NCBI GenBank assembly: GCA_035556135.1
Contig: DATMFO010000003.1
Coordinates: 992,001 to 1,056,000, forward strand
From: ZC4RG30 sp035556135
GTDB taxonomy: Bacteria > Pseudomonadota > Gammaproteobacteria > Steroidobacterales > Steroidobacteraceae
DNA length: 64,000 bases
Reading direction: 5' to 3'
Shown here: positions 41,281 through 49,899 of the stretch, in pieces
Numbering within the stretch: the stretch's first letter is position 1
Layout: each line of letters starts with the position of its first letter
Made by a program: the position numbers and the translations under genes
Notes under the pieces: model-generated
What the model saw: the letters and a program-made list of their open reading frames with translations, nothing else
Told to the model about the DNA's origin: nothing
Database searches by the model: none

Positions 41281-42588
41281 CTAGATCTCCACCGTGCCCG
41301 TGCTGTCTGCGAACCGTTCAGCCTCCACCCCCAGCTTGTGCAGGATGGAAAGCTGCAGGTTCGACAGCGGCGTCTTCGCCGCCACCTGCAGGTGGCGGTT
41401 GCCCTCGATGCGGCCGCGGGCGGCACCAGCCAGCAGGATGGGCAGCGGGCCGTGGTCATGCTGGTTGCCGTCGCTGATGCCGCTGCCGTAGAGCACCAGC
41501 GAGTGATCCAGCAGCGTGCCCTCGCCGTCCGGCGTGCCGGCGAGCTTCTCGAGCAGGTAGGCAAGGATGCCCACGTGGTAGCGGTTCATCACCGCAAAGC
41601 GGTCCTTGTTCGCCTGCACGTTGGAGTGATGCGACAGCGCGTGGAAGGAATCGCTGAGCCCGCTGGCCGGATACGTGGCATTGCTGGTCTCCTGTGCAAA
41701 GGGCAGCGTGGCCACGCGCGTCACATCGGCGCGCCAGGCCATGGCCAGCAGGTCCATCTGCAGCTTCACGTGCTCGTCGAAACTGGCGGGCACGCCGGCG
41801 GGCGCATCGCCGGAAACACCAGGCCGGTTCTGTGCATTGGTGATGCGCCGTTCGATCTCGCGGATGTCTTCCACGTAGGCGCCCAGCCGCTCGCGGTCGC
41901 CGGCGGGAAGTGTCTTCTGCAGGGCATTGATTTCCTCGCGCAAGGTGTCGAGCAGGCTGCGCGCCTGCGCCCGGCGCACCTTGCGCTGCTCCTCGCTGGC
42001 GCCATCGCCAAACAGCCTCTCGAACACGGCCTGCGGATTGTTTTCCACCGGCAGCGGCGTGGTGGCGTTGCGCCAGGCAATTGAATTGCGATACGCGCAG
42101 GAAAGATTGGTGCCGCAGCCAAATGCCGGCCCCTCGATGCCCAGTTCCAGGGACGGCAGCGGGGTATCGGCGCCAACGGCCACCGCCGCCACCTGGTCCA
42201 CGGTGACGCCCAGGTGCGCACGCGGCCCCAGCACCGGCTCCGCGCCGCTGAGGAAGCAGGCCGAGGAGCGTGTGTGATTGGCTTCGGCAGAAGCGTCGTC
42301 TCCATTGGCCGATGGCAGGTCGAGTCCGGTGACCACGTTCACGTAGCGCCGGAAGGGTTCCAGGGGCTGCAGGATCTCGCTGATGGGGAAGTCGCGGCCC
42401 GTGGCCGCCGGCGTCCACCTGGCCAGCGTCACCCCATGCGGCACGTAGATGCACGCGAATCGCGGTGCCGGCGCAGCCGCGGCGGCCATGGCCGGCGTCA
42501 TCGATTCCAGCAACGGCAGGGCCATGGCGGCACCGGCTCCGCGCAGCAGCCTGCGGCGGGAAATGTGCTTGCGGGTGATGAAGTGCAT
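41281..42588 (-). CDS. Tat-exported DUF1552 protein
   Basis: 435 aa. Residues 1-35 are a twin-arginine signal (ISRRRLLRGAGAAMALPLL). The rest is DUF1552, with family blocks RFACIYVPHGVTLARWTP, LTGLDLP, CFLSGAEP, IDQ/VDQVAA, AYRNSIAWRN and ALSHHSNVQANKDRF. DUF1552 has no assigned reaction. It is nearly always paired with DUF1592-type cytochrome proteins, best known from Planctomycetes and Acidobacteria. It lies 9 bp downstream of that partner and 6 bp upstream of the ankyrin gene. Confidence 0.9.
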   Translation of the reverse strand: MHFITRKHISRRRLLRGAGAAMALPLLESMTPAMAAAAAPAPRFACIYVPHGVTLARWTPAATGRDFPISEILQPLEPFRRYVNVVTGLDLPSANGDDASAEANHTRSSACFLSGAEPVLGPRAHLGVTVDQVAAVAVGADTPLPSLELGIEGPAFGCGTNLSCAYRNSIAWRNATTPLPVENNPQAVFERLFGDGASEEQRKVRRAQARSLLDTLREEINALQKTLPAGDRERLGAYVEDIREIERRITNAQNRPGVSGDAPAGVPASFDEHVKLQMDLLAMAWRADVTRVATLPFAQETSNATYPASGLSDSFHALSHHSNVQANKDRFAVMNRYHVGILAYLLEKLAGTPDGEGTLLDHSLVLYGSGISDGNQHDHGPLPILLAGAARGRIEGNRHLQVAAKTPLSNLQLSILHKLGVEAERFADSTGTVEI

Positions 42589-42597
42589 GGCGCTCCC

Positions 42598-44916
42598 TCA
42601 GTGACTGGTGGCGGCAACGGTGCTGGTGGTGCGGTACTGGAAGGCCTGGCTCTGCACCACAGCCTGTATCAGCGTTGCGAACCGGTAATCATCGGCGGCC
42701 GCCGCGCGCACCACATTGCGCACCGTGGGCATGTCGCGGTAATCCACGCTGCGGCCCAATGCGTAGATCATCAGCTTCTGTGCCAGGTTGGTGGCGAACA
42801 CGTCGGGACGATCAAGGAGCCAGTCGCGCAGCGAATCCGGGCCGTCCAGCTGCGTGCCGTCGCCCATTTCACCCAGCGGGTCCACCGGCAACCCGTTGTC
42901 GCTGGTGCGCCAGCGCCCGGTACGGTCGAAGTTTTCCAGGGCAAACCCAATGGGATCCATGATGCGGTGGCAGGCAGCACAGTCCGGACGCGCGCGATGC
43001 ATCTCCAGCCGCTGGCGCAGCGTGGTCGGGCCGTCATGGCCCTCCGGCGGATCCAGGTTGGTCTCCACCCCGGCAGGCGGCGCTGGCACGTGCGCACCCA
43101 CCAGGCTTTCCATGATCCACTTGCCCCGCACCACGGGGGAAGTGCGGTCCGGCAGCGAGGTGAGCGTGAGGATGCTGCCCTGGCCCAGCAGGCCGCGGCG
43201 CTGACCTTGCGGAAGGTCGACGCGGCGCATATGGCTGCCGGTGACGCCCGTCACGCCATAGTGGCGCGCCAGCGGTTCATCGAGGAAGGTGTAGCGCGCA
43301 TCCAGCAACTCGAGGATGCTGCGATTGCCGCTGAATACTCCGCCAAGCAGCAGGCGGGTCTCGCGCAGCATCGACTGGCGCAGGTTCTCGTCGAATCCCT
43401 GCGCATCCGCCGGGATGCTTTCGAGCGCCCGCAGGCGCAGCCACTGCGCGGCGAAATTGTCCACCAGCGCTGCGGAGCGGGGATCGGCCAGCATGCGCCG
43501 CACCTGCCGGCCAAGTTCCCTCTGGTCCTTCAGGCGACCGCGCGCGGCAAGGTCGAGCAGCTGCGCATCCGGAATGCTGCTCCAGAGGAAGAACGACAGC
43601 CGCGAAGCCAGCTCGACATCCGACAGCCGATAGGTGGTGCCAGGCGCAAGGCCCGGCGGCTCCTGTTCCAGCCGGAACAGGAAGCGTGGATTCACCAGCA
43701 GCCGTGCCAGTGCCTGCTCAATGCCGCCTTCGAAATCGCTCGTTGCGCGGGCTTGCCGGTAATGGCCCACCAGCGAATCCACCGCCGGATCGCTGGCACC
43801 CACCGGCGCGCGATAGGCCTGCGTGGCCAGGTTGGCAAGGATGCGGCGTGCACAGGCTTCTTCCTCGTCCGGGGTGGCAGGACGACAGATGAAGACCTTG
43901 CGCCTGCTCGACGTGTCTCCAGCGCCGGCCGGATTGTAGGGACCCTTGATGGTGATGTCGGAAATGGCGCCCTGCAGCCTGTCGATGGAGTAGATGTCAT
44001 CCGTTGCAAGGCTGCGCAGCTGGTCCACCAGTGCGGCGGCGACCGTGCGCGGGCCGGCCTTCACCTGCACGCGGAACTTGCGCGGATCTTTCTCTTCCGG
44101 CGTGAGCTGCTCCTTGTCGATGGTCACGAAGACGCGGCGCCCGCGCGGCAGCGCATCGGCAAAGGGCACGCCGGCCGCCACGCCGATGGTGATCTCGTAC
44201 TCGCCGTCGAGGGGAAATTCGTGGCGCACGCCGTAGCCGCCACGCGTGCCCAGCGGCAGGGAATCCACGTGGCGCTGCTGCGACCAGCCAGTGGGCGGGC
44301 GATAGTCCACCTGCACCACCGCTGCCTCACGGTCACCCACCGCACGCCGCGCCAGCTTCGCCGCCGCGGCGACATAGGCTTCGACCAGCGCCGGGGAATT
44401 TCCGAGGGTCTCGGCGTTGGTATCGAAACCGTCACTGCTGTTGTCCGGCGGCAGCAGGCTGGACACGTTGTCCTCGAGCCCCAGCAGGTCGCGGATCACG
44501 TTGCCATACTCGAAGCGTGTAAGACGCCGCAGGCCCGAATGTGCCGGTGGCACTGCAGCGCGCGCTGCGCGGTCGAGCTCGCGCTCCAGGCTGCCGGCGA
44601 AGGCCTGCAGCCGGGCCTCTTTCGGGCGTGGTTCGCCGGCCGGCGGCATCATGCCGGTACGCACCTTGCGCACCACCTTCTCCCACATCTGCGCGTCCTG
44701 CCCCACCGGTCCGTCTCCGGCATGCTGCAGCGACAGGCCGCCGCTGTAACTCTGGTCGTCATGGCAGCCGACGCAATACTCGTTCACCAGCGCGATGCTG
44801 GCGCGGTCCGGCTGGGCAGTGTGCGCCGGAGCCATCGTGAACAGGCCCAGCAGCGGCAGCATGCCCGCCAGCAGCAACCGGGCAGGCGCGCGCCACGCAT
44901 CGCGCGGCGTGCTCAT
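42598..44916 (-). CDS. Dihaem DUF1592-family cytochrome-like protein
   Basis: 772 aa from the ATG at 44916, with a signal peptide (LGLFTMAPAHTAQ). N-terminal haem C48-V-G-C51-H and C-terminal haem C646-A-A-C649-H are visible. Between and around them are the PSCyt-type domains of the DUF1587/1592/1588/1585 series (RRLTRFEYGNVIRDLLGL, FLFRLEQEPPG, LSFFLWSSIPDAQLLDLA, DRTSPVVRGKWIMESLVG, LAQKLMIYALGR). Such proteins are thought to perform periplasmic redox on polymers, unproven. It lies 37 bp after the receptor gene and 9 bp before DUF1552. Confidence 0.9.
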   Translation of the reverse strand: MSTPRDAWRAPARLLLAGMLPLLGLFTMAPAHTAQPDRASIALVNEYCVGCHDDQSYSGGLSLQHAGDGPVGQDAQMWEKVVRKVRTGMMPPAGEPRPKEARLQAFAGSLERELDRAARAAVPPAHSGLRRLTRFEYGNVIRDLLGLEDNVSSLLPPDNSSDGFDTNAETLGNSPALVEAYVAAAAKLARRAVGDREAAVVQVDYRPPTGWSQQRHVDSLPLGTRGGYGVRHEFPLDGEYEITIGVAAGVPFADALPRGRRVFVTIDKEQLTPEEKDPRKFRVQVKAGPRTVAAALVDQLRSLATDDIYSIDRLQGAISDITIKGPYNPAGAGDTSSRRKVFICRPATPDEEEACARRILANLATQAYRAPVGASDPAVDSLVGHYRQARATSDFEGGIEQALARLLVNPRFLFRLEQEPPGLAPGTTYRLSDVELASRLSFFLWSSIPDAQLLDLAARGRLKDQRELGRQVRRMLADPRSAALVDNFAAQWLRLRALESIPADAQGFDENLRQSMLRETRLLLGGVFSGNRSILELLDARYTFLDEPLARHYGVTGVTGSHMRRVDLPQGQRRGLLGQGSILTLTSLPDRTSPVVRGKWIMESLVGAHVPAPPAGVETNLDPPEGHDGPTTLRQRLEMHRARPDCAACHRIMDPIGFALENFDRTGRWRTSDNGLPVDPLGEMGDGTQLDGPDSLRDWLLDRPDVFATNLAQKLMIYALGRSVDYRDMPTVRNVVRAAAADDYRFATLIQAVVQSQAFQYRTTSTVAATSH

Positions 44917-44953
44917 CGTGTCTGGTTCGCGAGGATCATCCAACAGCAGGACC

Positions 44954-47900
44954 TCACAGTATCGCGGTGAGACGCAGCCAGTAGCCGCGCCCACTGTAGT
45001 CATAAAGGGCGGGCAGTATGTGGTTCACATCCGGAACCCAGGGACCTGCCGCATCCAGCACATTGCGCACTCCCACCGAGGCGCGCAGGCCATCCAGCCA
45101 TGCCCGCTGCGAGGCCAGCCTGTGGGTGTATGAAATGTCCCACATCCAGTATGGCTCAACCCGGGCCTTCGTGCCGCCGCCGGCATTCGGATACGCATCG
45201 TTCCGGAATCCATCCGTATAGCGCAGCCGTGACTGGAGCAGGTGGGGTCCGCGCGACCAGTCGCTGCGCAGCAGCGCGCGTACGGGAATGCCGGGCGCGG
45301 CACCGGCCAGCAGGGCATTGCGGCTGCCGGTGCCGTCCACCCCATTGACGCGGTAGCGACCCTGCCAGGTCAGCTGCAGGTTGTTCACCAGCGCGCCAGC
45401 CGCTCCCAGTGCGCTGCGGTGACTCAGGCCGAAGTCGATGCCGGCGGTGGAGATGCGCGCCACGTTCACGTAGGTCAGGTCCAGGCCCACGATCTGGCCG
45501 ATGTTCACCCCGTCATGCATCACGGTGCCTGCCGCAGGGTCGCGGCGCACACGCCTGCCATCCAGCGCCGCCACGGGGTCCATGGCGAGCACCAGCCCGT
45601 TCTCCAGCGAGATCTGGTCGCGGAAGCGGAAATCCCAGTAGTCCAGCTCCACCGTGGTGTCCTGTGCCGGACGCCAGGTGAAACCCAGGTTGAAATTCTC
45701 CGACTGCTGCGGCTCCAGCCGCGCATTGCCATGCAGGTCCGAAGGCACGCGCGAGAGGTTGTCGTTGCCGGGCGTGTAGTAGTCATCCACGCCATTGGTG
45801 AAGTTCACGTTCTGGCGAAAACGCTGGTACAGGGTGGGTGCCAGGAAGGATGTGCCCCAGGTGCCACGCAGCTGCCAGCGGCGCGCCGGGGATTCATACA
45901 GCAGGCCCACCTTCGGGTCGGTGGTTGAAAAGCCCGGGCCCTGCAACTCCTCGTGGCGCAACGCCCCGTTCAGTTCCAGCGCACCCCGGCGCGGATCGGC
46001 CAGCAGCGGCACGCTGGCTTCCGCAAACAGCGCGTAGCCTGACTGGCTCACGTCCTTGTCGAAGGAAGGCGCCTGCAGGTCGTCATCGCCGCTGTTCTTC
46101 AGTGCGCTGAAGTCCGCGGTCCAGCTCTCGCGCCTTTGCTGGGCGCCCACGGCCAGCCGCACGGGTCCTGCGGGAGTGCGGCCTGCCCTGCCCTCGGCCA
46201 CCGCCTCGAAGACACGCAGTGTGGCCGCAAAGCGCGACCAGTCCAGCGCCGACACGAACAGGCCGGTATCCACCGTGTTGGCGGTGGGCGAGCCGGGCCG
46301 CGCTGTGACGGAATTGCCGAAGATGTTGAAGAAACTGCATCCGGCCGTGCCCGGTACGCGACCGGACAACAACGGGTCGGAAGTGGCCGCGCGGCAACCC
46401 GCACCGCCATAGCCCGCCAGCGCAGCGCGCAGCGCGGGCATGGAGAAAGTGCTCCCCAGCGCGGTCTGGTCCTCGTTGTTCACCGACCAGGAACCTGCAG
46501 CGCGATAGCTCCAGCCATTCGACAAGCGGCCTTCCAGGCCGATGGCCCAGCGCAGGTTGTCGATGGCGGCGCGGGTCATGTTGATCTGGTTGCGGCAGTT
46601 GTGTCGCGTGGCCGGATCGCCGGGCAGGTTGCAGTTGAGCCCGAAAATGCGCGAGCCGGGCTGGATGGTGACGTCCTCCCAGAACGGCACGCCACCCTCT
46701 GCATCATCGGCCGTGCCGACGAACCCATCAGGGCCGGCATTCAGCAGCACCGCACCGCTGGCATCGCGCGCCGGCACGAACTCGTGCACGCCGTCGCCGT
46801 CCTTGTCGAACCCCAGCTGCATGGCGGCTGGTATGGCAAACAGTGGCACGCCATCCGCATTCATCGCCCGGAACGGATTGCCGGGCGCATAGCCGGGAAT
46901 CACTACCGCCGGCTGGCCCGGCGCAGGCCGCACGCTGCCGCCCGGCGTGTCGGCCAGCGCCACGCGGTTGCGCAGCATTCCCACTTCGCCGAACAGCCGC
47001 AGGCCGGCGTCCAGCTCGTGCTGCAGCTCCGCATGCAGCAGGGCGCGCCGCTGGTCTGCATTCACGCTGGTGCCCATCGCGACGTTCTGCATGCACTCCT
47101 CGGCATAGGTTTCACCCAGTCGCTCCACAGTGCCGATGGCAATGCTGGAGCCGGTGAACGCGGCGCAGAGGGGATCGGCCAGCGCGGTGGCCGGGCCCTC
47201 GAGCGCGCCTCCGGCATCGCGGTTCGGCACGGCCACGCGAATGGGCCAGCCGGTCTGGCGGTATTCGCCATCGATGCTGCCCTCGCGGCTTGCAACGACT
47301 TCGAGCGTCTCGTAGTTGTAGCGCTCGCGCTGCTGGAATTCGGCGGCCACCATGACTGACGTGCGGCCATTGCGCATGCCCCAGATGGCGCCGAGGCGAT
47401 CGTCCCTGGTGCCACCGGTTTCCCGGATGGCACTTTCTGCCGCCACTTCCAGGCCCTGGAATCCATGCCGGGTGACCAGGTTTGCCACGCCGGCCACCGC
47501 ATCGGAACCGTAAAGGGCCGAGGCACCGTCCTTCAGCAGGTCCACGCGGCCGATGGCGATCTGTGGCAGCAGCGCATTGATGTCCACGCTCCCCAGCGAG
47601 ACCGGTTCGCGGGCCACGCGTCGCGAGTTCACCAGCACCAGCGTGGCATCCGCACCGAGGCTGCGCAGGTTCAACGTGCCGGCTCCATTGGTGGAGCCCA
47701 CGCCGCGACCTGCCGAAAACACGGATGCCCCGTTCAGCGGCAGCGTGGCCGTGAAGGCGGCGACACTCGACGGGGCGTGGGACTGCAGTTCATCCCGACC
47801 GATGCGGCGCACGGGGGAAGCCAGCATGAAGGTTTCATCACGCCGGATGTAGGTGCCGGTGACCACGACGTCATCGAGCAGGATGTCGGTGGGGAGCGCC

Positions 47901-48304
47901 TTGCCCTCCGCAGCAGCGACGGGCGCCGGTTCGCCTCTGGTGCGCGGCCCACGCGTGCCTGGCACTGTGGCAGATCCGGCTTCGGCAGCAGGGTCGGGAT
48001 CTGCGGAAACTAGGATGGACCCTTCAGTCAGGCGAGCCGTCAGCGCAGTGCCTTGAAGCAGCCTGTCGAAGGCAGCCTGCACGTCCCACACACCGTCCAC
48101 GCCGTGGGTGCGCAGGCCACGCAGCTGGCTGCTCGGGTAGATCAGGTTGACGCGCAGTTGCCGGGCGAGGGATTCAAGTCCTTCGGCCAGGTCTCCCGCA
48201 GGCACTTCAACGTGGCGGGCACCGGCAGCTGTCGCCGGCGCAAGGTGCAGCCATGCGCAAAGCGCCGCCGCCATGGCCAATCGCCAGCTTCTCGAACCCC
48301 CCAT
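44954..48304 (-). CDS. TonB-dependent receptor with STN signalling domain
   Basis: 1116 aa. Signal peptide (LHLAPATAAGARH), then an STN domain (about residues 30-100: LESLARQLRVNLIYPSSQLRG, FDRLLQGTALTARL) of the type that senses ligand and signals to a FecR protein. A Pro/Arg-rich linker follows, then plug (LVNSRRVAREPVSLG, SALYGSDAVAGVANL) and barrel, ending YSGRGYWLRLTAIL. It is 31 bp downstream of fecR, and the FecI-type sigma gene overlaps fecR. The receptor is therefore likely both transporter and signal sensor, with the downstream DUF1592/DUF1552/ankyrin genes as its regulon. Confidence 0.92.
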   Translation of the reverse strand: MGGSRSWRLAMAAALCAWLHLAPATAAGARHVEVPAGDLAEGLESLARQLRVNLIYPSSQLRGLRTHGVDGVWDVQAAFDRLLQGTALTARLTEGSILVSADPDPAAEAGSATVPGTRGPRTRGEPAPVAAAEGKALPTDILLDDVVVTGTYIRRDETFMLASPVRRIGRDELQSHAPSSVAAFTATLPLNGASVFSAGRGVGSTNGAGTLNLRSLGADATLVLVNSRRVAREPVSLGSVDINALLPQIAIGRVDLLKDGASALYGSDAVAGVANLVTRHGFQGLEVAAESAIRETGGTRDDRLGAIWGMRNGRTSVMVAAEFQQRERYNYETLEVVASREGSIDGEYRQTGWPIRVAVPNRDAGGALEGPATALADPLCAAFTGSSIAIGTVERLGETYAEECMQNVAMGTSVNADQRRALLHAELQHELDAGLRLFGEVGMLRNRVALADTPGGSVRPAPGQPAVVIPGYAPGNPFRAMNADGVPLFAIPAAMQLGFDKDGDGVHEFVPARDASGAVLLNAGPDGFVGTADDAEGGVPFWEDVTIQPGSRIFGLNCNLPGDPATRHNCRNQINMTRAAIDNLRWAIGLEGRLSNGWSYRAAGSWSVNNEDQTALGSTFSMPALRAALAGYGGAGCRAATSDPLLSGRVPGTAGCSFFNIFGNSVTARPGSPTANTVDTGLFVSALDWSRFAATLRVFEAVAEGRAGRTPAGPVRLAVGAQQRRESWTADFSALKNSGDDDLQAPSFDKDVSQSGYALFAEASVPLLADPRRGALELNGALRHEELQGPGFSTTDPKVGLLYESPARRWQLRGTWGTSFLAPTLYQRFRQNVNFTNGVDDYYTPGNDNLSRVPSDLHGNARLEPQQSENFNLGFTWRPAQDTTVELDYWDFRFRDQISLENGLVLAMDPVAALDGRRVRRDPAAGTVMHDGVNIGQIVGLDLTYVNVARISTAGIDFGLSHRSALGAAGALVNNLQLTWQGRYRVNGVDGTGSRNALLAGAAPGIPVRALLRSDWSRGPHLLQSRLRYTDGFRNDAYPNAGGGTKARVEPYWMWDISYTHRLASQRAWLDGLRASVGVRNVLDAAGPWVPDVNHILPALYDYSGRGYWLRLTAIL

Positions 48305-48335
48305 CCCGGTCTGACTCCGCCGTGTCAGTTCACTT

Positions 48336-49289
48336 TCACAAGCGAGGGTGCAGCAGCACCTCGTCTTTGTGCATCTCTGCCCGCACTGGAAAGCCGGTTT
48401 CCAGCAGCTTCAGGAAAACCTCCTGGTCCGTGGCACGGAAAACTCCGCCCACGCCGAGCTCCGCAATCGAAGGATCGGCGAGCACGATCTTGCGCTTGTT
48501 GTAGCGGTTGAACTGGGCCGCTGCCTCGGCCAGCGGCGTATCGCGGAATACCACCAGGCCCGACCGCCAGCTCAGATGCTCCTCCACCTCTTCATCGGTG
48601 AGGCTCCTTGTGAGCACGTCCGTGGCGGCGACCTGCAGCATCGATCCGGCGCCGAGGGATGTCGGGCCGGCGCGCTGTCCAGCCGCATCCACCCGCACGC
48701 TGCCTTCGGCGACCACGACCTGCATGCGTGGTCCCTGCTGCTGCACGGCGAAGGCCGTACCCGTGGCCACCACGCGCACCTTGCTGGCCAGCACGACGAA
48801 TGGACGGCTGGCATCCTTCGCGACCTCGAAAAACGCCTCGCCGCGCTGCAGTTCCAGCTGCCGCTCGCTGGCGCGCATGTCCACGCGCAAGGCCGAGTTG
48901 GTATTGAGCACGACTGTGGAGCCATCAGGCAGCAGTACCTGTCGCAACTCGCCCACCTCGGTGACGTAGACCTGCGCACCACCCGCCACCTGCCAGTAGA
49001 TGGCGAATGCGACGCCGAGCACGAGAAGCACGCTGGCGGCCAATGCCAGCGGGTGGCGCAGCCATGGACGTTGCCGCGCCACTGGCAACGCCGGCTTCTG
49101 CGGGAGCATTGCCGCCAGGCGACCAGCTTCCTTCCATGCAGCGTGCAGGCGGTAATACGCCACACGATGATGCAATGAAGCCGCAAGCCAGGCTTCGAAG
49201 CCGGCGGCATCTTCTGCGGTCAGATCGCCGGCATCGCGCCGGCTGATCCAGGCGGCGGCGGCCTGTTCTGCTGCTTCCCTCTCGCTCAT
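48336..49289 (-). CDS. FecR-family anti-sigma/signal transducer
   Basis: 317 aa. The ATG at 49289 overlaps the sigma stop (ATGA); longer upstream starts lie inside the sigma gene. Order: cytoplasmic DUF4880-type N-terminus (AAAWISRRDAGDLTAEDAAGFEAWL), one membrane helix (LALAASVLLVLGVAFAIYW, about residues 95-113), periplasmic FecR beta domain (LPDGSTVVLNTNSALRV, VRVVATGTAFAV) and a C-terminal DUF4974/STN-like segment (FRDTPLAEAAAQFNRYN). The protein relays receptor occupancy to the ECF sigma factor. Confidence 0.92.
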   Translation of the reverse strand: MSEREAAEQAAAAWISRRDAGDLTAEDAAGFEAWLAASLHHRVAYYRLHAAWKEAGRLAAMLPQKPALPVARQRPWLRHPLALAASVLLVLGVAFAIYWQVAGGAQVYVTEVGELRQVLLPDGSTVVLNTNSALRVDMRASERQLELQRGEAFFEVAKDASRPFVVLASKVRVVATGTAFAVQQQGPRMQVVVAEGSVRVDAAGQRAGPTSLGAGSMLQVAATDVLTRSLTDEEVEEHLSWRSGLVVFRDTPLAEAAAQFNRYNKRKIVLADPSIAELGVGGVFRATDQEVFLKLLETGFPVRAEMHKDEVLLHPRL

Positions 49290-49858
49290 CTCTTCTGTCT
49301 GGCAGCGATATCTTTCGCGCCGGGGCTCCCTTCTTCTGTTTTCTCCCGCCTGCCGCCAAACAGCTCGGCAGCAAGGGCGGCAATGCCGCGTACCAGGTGC
49401 TTTTCCACGGTGGATTCCGCGATACCCAGCCGGCTGGCGATTTCCTTCTGTGGCAGGTCCTCGATCCGCCGCATCCATACCACTTCGCGGCAGCGCTGCG
49501 GCAGGCGATCGAATGCCTCCGCCAACCACTGCAGCCGTCTGCTACCGGACAGCTCGCGCTCCGGCGTGATGTCATTAACTAGGACGTTCAGCGAGTCCAC
49601 ATCCTCCATCAATTCGATGGAAACCACGCGTTCGCGCCGGATTCTGTCAATCAGCAGGTTGCGCGCGATGCTGAACAGCAGGCCGCGCGGATGGGTGGGG
49701 CGCTGGCGCATGGCGGTTTCCAGAACCCGCACATAGATGTCGTGGCGCACGTCCTGCAGGTCGTGCCCCTGCCGCCACTCGCGGCCGAGATAGCGCATCA
49801 GCGCAGCCTCGTGCGGCAGGATTTCCCGCTGGAACCAGCCTTCGAGGTCCTCCTCCAT
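49286..49858 (-). CDS. FecI-type ECF sigma-70 factor
   Basis: 190 aa from the ATG at 49858. Region 2 (ALMRYLGREWRQGHDLQDVRHDIYVRVLE, PRGLLFSIARNLLIDRIRRER) and region 4 (FDRLPQRCREVVWMRRIEDLPQKEIASRLGIAESTVEKHLVRGI) are complete. The stop overlaps the FecR ATG by 4 bp. This is the classic FecI/FecR arrangement; the neighbouring STN receptor is the expected sensor. The extra C-terminal tail is basic and short. A sulfatase gene lies 41 bp upstream on the same strand, so it could be cotranscribed. Confidence 0.93.
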   Translation of the reverse strand: MEEDLEGWFQREILPHEAALMRYLGREWRQGHDLQDVRHDIYVRVLETAMRQRPTHPRGLLFSIARNLLIDRIRRERVVSIELMEDVDSLNVLVNDITPERELSGSRRLQWLAEAFDRLPQRCREVVWMRRIEDLPQKEIASRLGIAESTVEKHLVRGIAALAAELFGGRREKTEEGSPGAKDIAARQKR

Positions 49859-49899
49859 CCCCGGATGATAGCGGCCCGCGCCATCCGGGTCGCGGAGGG

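Noticed and set aside
42214..44970. Open frame of 918 codons antisense to the DUF1592 gene
   Set aside because: No recognisable motif or start signal; composition is that of a complementary-strand shadow.
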